Shown piece by piece: positions 58,548 to 64,000 of a stretch of DNA of 64,000 bases. Position numbers and translations under genes: made by a program. The DNA is from Pseudomonas frederiksbergensis (lineage in GTDB: Bacteria; Pseudomonadota; Gammaproteobacteria; Pseudomonadales; Pseudomonadaceae): positions 5,572,501 to 5,636,500 of the forward strand of contig NZ_FNTF01000002.1 of the NCBI RefSeq assembly GCF_900105495.1, read 5' to 3'. Numbering within the stretch: the stretch's first letter is position 1; each line of letters starts with the position of its first letter. The notes below the pieces were generated by a model, which ran no database searches, was not told the DNA's origin, and saw nothing but the letters and a program-made list of their open reading frames with translations.

Positions 58548-59354
58548 TCAACGTTTGACTACACTGGCTTCGGTCCCGCGGATAACGGTAATAGCCCCGC
58601 CACCCTCGCTACTGCGGCGCTGTACCACGCGTTTTGGCGCCGCGACGGCGGCCACCGCCACGGCTGGCACAACAGGCGCAACGGCTGCGATTTTCTTCTC
58701 CAGGTTCAGTGGGTTACGCAGCGCCAGTTGCAACTTGCCTTCCGTCTGCGCCGTGACCAGTGCTTCCGCTTCAGAGGCCGACATCTCCAGCGTCACTGCG
58801 CGTACCACCACGGGTTGGGTCTTGTCGGTACCCGCCGTCTGATCCACCGCCAATACCCGCAAGTTCTCGAGGATGGTTCTGGACACGGCACTGTTACTGC
58901 CGGCACCGGTAGTTTTAGTCGCCAGTACATCGACCCGATTACCCGGCAACAGGAATCCGCCGACACCGACCACATCGTCCACCCGTACCGATATGGCGCG
59001 TTTGTCGGGGTCAATCAAAGAGGCCAGGGTGCTGCCACCCAGGTGCTCACTCAGACGCGCTCCGCGCACAATGTCGCCCTGCAAAATGTCGAACGTAGCG
59101 ATCTTGCCCACTGCTTTTTCGCTGGAGTCGAAGGCGTCGTCCGGGACCGTGTCCCTGGGCATGCGTACGGTCGTGACCTGCTGGGCTTCAACCATCTGCC
59201 CGAATGGAATCTCTACCGTGGCGACCACCACGCTTCGAAGGTTGTCATCCGGGCTGGCGCTGAGACGTGCGCTCAGCCAGGAGTCGGCCATCCATGCAGC
59301 GCCAAGGCCCATGACCAGGGAAACGCCTATCAGGGTAAGAGTACGAGAGCTCAT
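58548..59354 (-). CDS. rcpC: Flp pilus assembly protein RcpC/CpaB
   Basis: 268-residue CpaB-type protein: N-terminal membrane anchor (about 5-27), a SAF domain with MVEAQQVTTVRMPRDTVP, and a RcpC/CpaB domain (AISVRVDDVVGVGGFLLPGNRVDVLATK, ENLRVLAVDQTAG, ALRNP). It helps position the secretin. The C-terminus is Ala/Val-rich. In this locus rcpC is separated from rcpA, which is on the other strand. Confidence 0.9.
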   Translation of the reverse strand: MSSRTLTLIGVSLVMGLGAAWMADSWLSARLSASPDDNLRSVVVATVEIPFGQMVEAQQVTTVRMPRDTVPDDAFDSSEKAVGKIATFDILQGDIVRGARLSEHLGGSTLASLIDPDKRAISVRVDDVVGVGGFLLPGNRVDVLATKTTGAGSNSAVSRTILENLRVLAVDQTAGTDKTQPVVVRAVTLEMSASEAEALVTAQTEGKLQLALRNPLNLEKKIAAVAPVVPAVAVAAVAAPKRVVQRRSSEGGGAITVIRGTEASVVKR

Positions 59355-59369
59355 GTCAGTATCTCCGTA

Positions 59370-60698
59370 TCAAAGAAAGTTGAGCTGGACGAAGTAGTTG
59401 TGCCAGGCCCATTCCAAATCTTGCGGTGACAGTGATCCGGAACCGCCCATATAACGCTGACGATCGAGGGCCATGTTCAGGAGATCGCGGGGATGGCAAG
59501 GCACCAGGGGCATGCCTTCACTGGCATAGAGCCTTTGCAGCACATACCGCACCAGCAGCTGGTCAAATGGAATGCCCAGGCGCTCGCTTTCCTGACGCCA
59601 GATCTTTTCGTACTCCTCAGGCTTCAGGTAACCGAACTGCAGCTTGTAGCCAATCCGGCGAAGAAAAGCCTCATCGGCCAGCTCCAGAGGATTGAGGTTG
59701 GTGGAAAACACCAGAATCAGATCGAACGGCAGTTCGCAATGCCGGCCGCCGCCCAGGTTGATGAAGTCACGCTTCTCTTCCATCGGGACGATCCAGCGAT
59801 TCAACAGCTCGGCGGGTGCCATGCGCTGGCGTCCCATGTCATCGATGATGAACAGGCCATTACTGGCCTTGAGCTGCAAGGCCGCCTGGTATTGACGGGT
59901 GGAAGGGTCATAGCGAACGTCCAGTTGCTCCATGCTCAACTCACCGCCGGTAATGACGATCGGGCGTTTGCAGCACAGCAGTCGACGGTCGATCCCTTCG
60001 TTGAGCATCAGATTGTTCATGTGACTGTTGTCATTCAGACGCTGATGCACCTGCGGGTCATAGATCTCGATCACCGATTCGTTGATGACGATGGCGTGAG
60101 GCACCCAGATGGCTTCGGCAAACAGACGAATCAGCCGACTGCTGACATAGGTCTTGCCAGTACCCGCAGGGCCATAAATCATGATCGCGCGCCCGGAGTT
60201 CATCGCCACACCCAACTGATCGAGCATCCCTTCCGTGAGCACCACACCCGCCAGGGCATTGCGCATATCGTTGGCGTTGATGCGACCGTGGTGAATGGTT
60301 TGAAGTTTGATCAGGGACCGGTAGGTACTCACCGGGAAGGGCGCAGCACCGATATAGCCGCTGCGCGACAGGGCATCGCGGGCGGCACTGCGACCACGCT
60401 CGGTCAAGCCATAACGCAACATCTGCCCGCCCGTTTGGCTCCCCTGGCCAAGCACTTCGACACGACCATCCTTGCGCAGGAACGCCAGGACCTCTTCAAG
60501 TACCGCGCCGGTCAGCGCCAGGCGTTCCACCAGCCGCGACATGTCCAGCACACCGGCATCAAACAAATGTTTGCACACCAACTCACCGAGAAAACTGTCG
60601 GTCAGACCCGTCTCGCGAATAGTGCAGGGCTGAGGTGCCAGTCGTTGCACCGCCTCCCGGTCGCAGGGGTAGGCATCACTATCGACGATGACGTGCAT
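59370..60698 (-). CDS. AAA+ ATPase with N-terminal helical domain, Tad-locus associated
   Basis: 442-residue ATPase not part of the classical Tad list. N-terminal ~120 residues look like a winged-helix-type domain (FLGELVCKHLFDAG, LEEVLAFLRKDGRVEVLG, GLTERGRSAARDAL). The AAA+ core has Walker A GPAGTGKT (176-183), Walker B LFIIDDMG (282-289), sensor-1 FSTN (331-334) and an Arg pair (347-348). It lies 15 bp upstream of rcpC and 2 bp after the prepilin peptidase gene, so it is in the operon. Role unknown; a remodelling or regulatory ATPase is possible. Confidence 0.8.
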   Translation of the reverse strand: MHVIVDSDAYPCDREAVQRLAPQPCTIRETGLTDSFLGELVCKHLFDAGVLDMSRLVERLALTGAVLEEVLAFLRKDGRVEVLGQGSQTGGQMLRYGLTERGRSAARDALSRSGYIGAAPFPVSTYRSLIKLQTIHHGRINANDMRNALAGVVLTEGMLDQLGVAMNSGRAIMIYGPAGTGKTYVSSRLIRLFAEAIWVPHAIVINESVIEIYDPQVHQRLNDNSHMNNLMLNEGIDRRLLCCKRPIVITGGELSMEQLDVRYDPSTRQYQAALQLKASNGLFIIDDMGRQRMAPAELLNRWIVPMEEKRDFINLGGGRHCELPFDLILVFSTNLNPLELADEAFLRRIGYKLQFGYLKPEEYEKIWRQESERLGIPFDQLLVRYVLQRLYASEGMPLVPCHPRDLLNMALDRQRYMGGSGSLSPQDLEWAWHNYFVQLNFL

Positions 60699-60700
60699 GA

Positions 60701-61231
60701 CTAAGCTCCCAATCCACCGGCAACGAGTTGCCAGTAGACGCTGTTTAAAGTCCCGATCAGGATTGCAATCGAATAAGGGAAAGGCTTGCCGGCTACTTCA
60801 TCTGAAGTCGGCGCATAATAGGCGTGCGCTCTTAGAATCAACCAATAGCGCTCCAGGGTCTGAAGCAATTGACCTCGAACCAGTACGATCAAAAGACCGC
60901 ACACGCCACCGGCGATCAGGCTGAAAAAGGCAGCCCACAACGCGAAATGGATGGGTAGAAAACTGCCGACCATGGCCATCAACTTGACGTCGCCGGCGGC
61001 CATGCCCCCCAAGGCGTACATCGGCAGAAACAGCCCAAAACAGATCAGGATACCCAGCAGGCTGTCACCCAATCCGCTGACACCACTTGAATACATTTGA
61101 CCGACCAATCCCAGGGCAAGTCCCAACAGGACCAGCATGTTGGGAATACGGTGGCGACGCAGATCACTCACCACCGCCACGCCCAAAAGTCCTATCAGTA
61201 AAACAGTCGATACCATCAGTTCCGTGGACAT
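60701..61231 (-). CDS. fppA: A24-family prepilin peptidase (FppA/CpaA)
   Basis: 176-residue inner-membrane aspartic peptidase that cleaves Flp and TadE/F prepilins. Catalytic Asp residues are Asp23 (SDLRRHRIPN) and Asp81 in GMAAGDVKL, the GxGD-type motif here with Ala-Ala before Gly. Six hydrophobic segments are seen. GGGAG lies ~8 nt before ATG 61231. It follows the flp genes closely. Confidence 0.9.
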   Translation of the reverse strand: MSTELMVSTVLLIGLLGVAVVSDLRRHRIPNMLVLLGLALGLVGQMYSSGVSGLGDSLLGILICFGLFLPMYALGGMAAGDVKLMAMVGSFLPIHFALWAAFFSLIAGGVCGLLIVLVRGQLLQTLERYWLILRAHAYYAPTSDEVAGKPFPYSIAILIGTLNSVYWQLVAGGLGA

Positions 61232-61258
61232 GGCGTGTCTCCCTACTGGGATTAGTCG

Positions 61259-61453
61259 TTAGCACGCAACGTTGCTATTGGCGGCCTTACACAGCGATGT
61301 GATTTGGGTATTCACCTCACCTCCAAGTTTCACGAACATGGCGGCAACAGCGACCGTAATCAGCCCACCCGCCACCGCGTACTCCACGATGGTCAGGCCG
61401 TTTTCATCTTTGACGAACTTCAGTACCGATGCCTTGATTGTTTGCAGAGTCAT
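61259..61453 (-). CDS. flp: Flp-family type IVb pilin (copy 1)
   Basis: 64-residue major pilin precursor. Cleavage site DENG|LTIVEY (after Gly19, Glu at +5, Tyr at +6) and hydrophobic core AVAGGLITVAVAAMFV match the Flp motif. It ends SLCKAANSNVAC with two Cys ten apart. GGAG lies 6 nt upstream. It shares nearly all of its first 52 residues with the second copy at 61612. Confidence 0.93.
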   Translation of the reverse strand: MTLQTIKASVLKFVKDENGLTIVEYAVAGGLITVAVAAMFVKLGGEVNTQITSLCKAANSNVAC

Positions 61454-61611
61454 GATGTACTCCCGTTCTAGCGGTCAAACCGCTCAGAACATACTTTGCT
61501 AGAGAAAACGCGAAGCCCATTAAGTAAGTAGTCCGGCAGCCTCATCAGCAAAATAGAAGCAGCTGTCTACTCCATGGGCATCGCCATGTCAGCCAATGGA
61601 AATTACCGTTA

Positions 61612-61803
61612 TCAGCAAGCAGCACCTTTGACCGCAGCGCACAGTCCTGTGATTTGGGTATTCACCGCGCCCCCAAGTTTCACGAACATTGCGGCGACAG
61701 CCACCGTAATCAAACCACCGGCCACCGCGTATTCCACGATGGTCAGGCCGTCTTCGTCTTTGACGAACTTCATTACCGAAGCCTTGATTGTTTGCATGTT
61801 CAT
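61612..61803 (-). CDS. flp: Flp-family type IVb pilin (copy 2)
   Basis: 63-residue pilin precursor nearly identical to copy 1 through residue 52, differing mainly in the C-terminus (GLCAAVKGAAC). The cleavage site DEDG|LTIVEY is intact and the C-terminal Cys pair is kept. The start at 61803 has GAGG 7 nt upstream; the longer frame to 61998 is not pilin-like. First transcribed gene of the minus-strand Tad operon, 158 bp ahead of copy 1. Confidence 0.92.
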   Translation of the reverse strand: MNMQTIKASVMKFVKDEDGLTIVEYAVAGGLITVAVAAMFVKLGGAVNTQITGLCAAVKGAAC

Positions 61804-62182
61804 TTTGCCCACCTCACTCGAATGTTTTTTTCTGGAAGCAGTACTTTCTGTCCTGCCTGATGCAACCTTAGTCAGGGGGAAGGCATAGCCGTTAGGAGGA
61901 TTTTGCACATCGCTAGGACTTTTTTGCGGAGCGGCCAAATAGGGATAATTGGCCTTTGCAGAAGTAACGGGAGGGGAAAACCGGGCATGGCAGGGCAAAT
62001 GCGATTTCCATTGATCACAAGCGATAAGCGGTTCAACCCGTGCTCATCGAAGACACACAAGCAAACAGGCGCTTTTCAGCCCCCATAGAACGAACAGGAC
62101 TAAAACCCGTCTTTCCTATCGAGATTAATTCTGCAAAGTGATGGCACATTGACGATACTGCTTAGCGAGTCACTAAGAATCA
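61804..62182. other. Divergent intergenic region between flp and the AraC-type regulator
   Basis: About 380 bp holding the promoters for the minus-strand flp-led operon and the plus-strand regulator. No canonical sigma70 pair stands out. The minus-strand TGTGCCATCACTTTGCAG (around 62130-62147) is loosely sigma54-like but lacks the -24 GG. CTTAGTGACTCGCTAAG (62160-62176) is an inverted repeat just before the regulator start. Confidence 0.5.
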
Positions 62183-63064
62183 ATGAGTAGAGACATGACG
62201 TCCAACTTGACCAGAAGGCCAACGCTCCTATGGTTCGATCTGACTCATGATCGATCCACGAAAGAACTCATCGCGCAGTTCGAGGGTACCTGCGACGGCA
62301 AACTGGCGAAAAACTCCGTGCTGCCCATCGGGGTAAACGCAGACATGATCTGCATCCATTTCGATCGCCCCGATACACCAGGCCTGAGGCTGTTGCTGGA
62401 CATCAAACGCAGCGCACCGGCCATCCCGATCACCATGTTCACCGTGCAGCACTCGGAAGAACTGGCCGTCTGGGCCATGCGTTCCAGCGTCTGGGAATAC
62501 ATAGTGCTCCCCCTCTCGGTCAGTGAGAGGAATCGCTACCTGACTGCTGTAGTTCAGCTCTGCGAGCTGCGCCGGAATGTTATCGACCACCGCAAGACAC
62601 AGCTGATCGACCACTCCCCGACCCTGCCGGACAGCATCCGGCTGACCTCCGGACACCAAAAACATCAGGCCCTGAGCAGCATCATGCTGTACATCGAGCA
62701 GCACTTTCGGGACAGCATTGACCAGAGGGATTTGGCGCAGCGCTGCGGCATGACGACCTTTCGCTTCAGCCGTCTGTTCAAGGAAGCCAATGGCCTTGGC
62801 TTCACGGATTACATCTTGAACAAACGCATGAACTTCGCCAAAGAACTACTCGACAACAGCCAGATGCCTATTACCAGCATCGGCTATGAGGCCGGCTTCA
62901 AGGATCCTTCCTATTTCGCTCGTGCCTTCAAGCAGTTCGCAAACTGCACGCCCAGCGAATACCGCTTGGCACGCCAACTCAGAGCAACTGCATCTGCGCA
63001 AATGGCGCAAGATGAAAAAACCACTGAAGCGCTCGAAAGCCTGGTGCAAAGCCTTAGCGGTTGA
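62183..63064 (+). CDS. AraC-family regulator with N-terminal receiver-like domain
   Basis: 293-residue regulator. Residues ~10-125 resemble a divergent response-regulator receiver (TLLWFDLT, IHFDRPDTPGLRLLLDIKR, ITMFTVQHSEELAVWAM, VLPLS) in which the usual phosphorylation pocket is not clearly conserved. The C-terminal ~100 residues are a classic AraC HTH pair (RDLAQRCGMTTFRFSRLFKEANGLGFTDYILNKRM, ITSIGYEAGFKDPSYFARAFKQFANCTPSEYR). It is divergent from flp and so is the best candidate regulator of the Tad locus. Start uncertain (ATG 62183 or 62195). Confidence 0.85.
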   Translation: MSRDMTSNLTRRPTLLWFDLTHDRSTKELIAQFEGTCDGKLAKNSVLPIGVNADMICIHFDRPDTPGLRLLLDIKRSAPAIPITMFTVQHSEELAVWAMRSSVWEYIVLPLSVSERNRYLTAVVQLCELRRNVIDHRKTQLIDHSPTLPDSIRLTSGHQKHQALSSIMLYIEQHFRDSIDQRDLAQRCGMTTFRFSRLFKEANGLGFTDYILNKRMNFAKELLDNSQMPITSIGYEAGFKDPSYFARAFKQFANCTPSEYRLARQLRATASAQMAQDEKTTEALESLVQSLSG

Positions 63065-63085
63065 GGCGGTTTTATACGCGCACAC

Positions 63086-63116
63086 AAAAACGCCGCTCAT
63101 TGAGCGGCGTTTTTGT
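63086..63116 (+). terminator. Intrinsic terminator of the AraC-type regulator
   Basis: AAAAACGCCGCTCA-TTGA-CGGCGTTTTT type stem (arms AAAAACGCCGCTCA/TGAGCGGCGTTTTT) 22 bp after the stop; symmetrical A/T tracts also let it stop the opposing tRNA transcript. Confidence 0.92.
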
Positions 63117-63122
63117 TAAATA

Positions 63123-63198
<76 letters not shown>

Positions 63199-63201
63199 AA
63201 A

Positions 63202-63277
63202 TGGCGTCCCCTAGGGGACTCGAACCCCTGTTACCGCCGTGAAAGGGCGGTGTCCTAGGCCACTAGACGAAGGGGAC
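63202..63277 (-). tRNA. tRNA-Glu(UUC), copy 1
   Basis: 76 nt on the minus strand starting GTCCCCTTCGTCTAGTGGCC; anticodon stem-loop CCGCCCTTTCACGGCGG reads UUC; TTCGAGTCC T-loop and encoded CCA are present. It is 3 bp from the Gly gene. Confidence 0.97.
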
Positions 63278-63382
63278 ACGCTAACTGAAACACATGGTGT
63301 GTATTTCAGTGCCCAAATCCGCATCCGAAGATGCTGGTTCTGGTTTCACTCAGCCCTGCCCGAAAGCAACGCTGTTTAAAAT

Positions 63383-63458
<76 letters not shown>

Positions 63459-63461
63459 ATA

Positions 63462-63537
63462 TGGCGTCCCCTAGGGGACTCGAACCCCTGTTACCGCCGT
63501 GAAAGGGCGGTGTCCTAGGCCACTAGACGAAGGGGAC
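63462..63537 (-). tRNA. tRNA-Glu(UUC), copy 2
   Basis: Same 76-nt mature sequence as copy 1, 3 bp from its Gly partner; first gene of the minus-strand array. Confidence 0.97.
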
Positions 63538-63599
63538 ACACGTACAACATTCACTGCCTACCGCGTTTCGCTGTGTGCTTTACGCTGTAAGTGGCGCGC

Positions 63600-63628
63600 A
63601 TTCTATGGATGGATTGAGGGGTCGTCAA
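63600..63628 (-). promoter_or_regulatory. Strong promoter of the Glu/Gly tRNA array
   Basis: On the minus strand, TTGACG (63628-63623) and TAGAAT (63605-63600) have a 17-bp spacer; the following GCGCGCC is a GC-rich discriminator, as in stringently controlled stable-RNA promoters. Start of transcription ~60 bp before the first tRNA. Confidence 0.82.
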
Positions 63629-63918
63629 CCCCCAGATATAAATTTATTTAAATCAATGACTTCGCCCTGCTTTGAGACACTAATCGGGCTTTTCCGTCGC
63701 TCGGGGTTTGACGCCTATATTCTGACACCCGCCAAGACGTTATAGTCCACCCACGCCAAAGATGATGGCAATGTGCACCTCGCACGCTATTACTTATATA
63801 AGCAGGAACGCGGCCGATACAGACAGTGCAGTGGTCGATTCAACTCGCCGAGCGGCGCTATGCGCCCCAATGCCAAGCCACTACACTCGCACGCGAACCC
63901 CATAAAGAGGTCTTACCG
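63629..63918. other. Intergenic region between the tRNA promoter and the last gene
   Basis: About 290 bp with AT-rich sequence near 63640-63660 and no convincing gene. AGAGG (63906-63910) is the RBS of the next gene; a promoter for it is not obvious. Confidence 0.6.
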
Positions 63919-64000
63919 GTGACACCACTCATGATCACCCTGCTAGTCGTAGCCGGGATCGCACTATTGATCGCCATTGGCTACATGAACCATGTGGTGG
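63919..64000 (+). CDS. Unidentified membrane-anchored protein (N-terminal fragment)
   Basis: Only ~27 residues are in the window: VTPLMITLLVVAGIALLIAIG then YMNHVV. This is a single hydrophobic N-terminal helix, suggesting an inner-membrane-anchored protein. Start at GTG 63919 with GAGG 8 nt upstream; ATG 63931 is an alternative. The family cannot be named from this piece. Confidence 0.65.
   Translation, partial: MTPLMITLLVVAGIALLIAIGYMNHVV

Noticed and set aside
62130..62147. Possible sigma54 promoter upstream of flp on the minus strand
   Set aside because: TGTGCCATCACTTTGC has the -12 GC but no GG at -24, so it does not meet the sigma54 consensus.

Overview
The window is chromosomal DNA of a Pseudomonas of the P. 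fluorescens group. The evidence is the GC-rich coding sequence, the gene order tatD-pilZ-holB-tmk-mltG-pabC-fabF-acpP-fabG-fabD-plsX-rpmF-yceD-maf-sppA-HAD-rluC-rne and then murB-ptp-kdsB-Trm112-lpxK-exbDB-comEC (remembered from P. aeruginosa PAO1), an RgsA-type sRNA beside tatD, and REP/REPIN repeats of the fluorescens type.

Layout. 1-4950: a minus-strand sugar module, transcribed gntR, SMP-30 lactonase, SDR sugar dehydrogenase, araF and araG (araG runs off the left edge). It fits uptake and non-phosphorylating oxidation of L-arabinose or D-galactose. 5010-8102: DUF1285, a DUF4823 lipoprotein, moaA and a TetR regulator. 8308-8435: the sRNA RgsA. 8445-18705: the conserved fatty-acid/cell-envelope/replication cluster. 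18812-22263: maf (+), then sppA, a HAD phosphatase and rluC (-). 22293-26158: rne, behind a sigma70-like promoter and a leader of about 640 nt. 26338-30696: a molybdenum hydroxylase module (2Fe-2S subunit, Tat-exported Mo subunit, XdhC and MocA-like maturation factors). 30941-38440: murB to comEC plus a DUF2062 membrane protein. 38523-44884: an ABC-2 exporter, a GST, a transglutaminase-like protein, fadE and a small conserved protein.

44939-63122 looks accessory, lying between that conserved block and a tRNA array. It holds (i) a LysR regulator divergent from a three-gene unit alaX / 2OG-Fe(II) oxygenase / LysE exporter, which I read as a candidate system that makes or handles a modified amino acid, protects tRNA(Ala) from it and exports it; (ii) a possible group II intron scar; and (iii) a complete Tad/Flp pilus locus. 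The Tad locus has rcpA-tadD-DUF3613 on + facing tadC-B-A-Z, three TadE/G-like genes, rcpC, an unusual AAA+ ATPase, a prepilin peptidase and two tandem flp genes on -. A receiver-like/AraC regulator is divergent from flp.

63123-63537: two tandem tRNA-Gly(GCC)/tRNA-Glu(UUC) pairs on the minus strand behind a strong promoter. 63919-64000: start of an unidentified membrane-anchored protein.

Functional names come from reading translated sequences and remembered family features; no database search was run. Several starts were moved inward from the longest reading frame, for reasons given in each entry.
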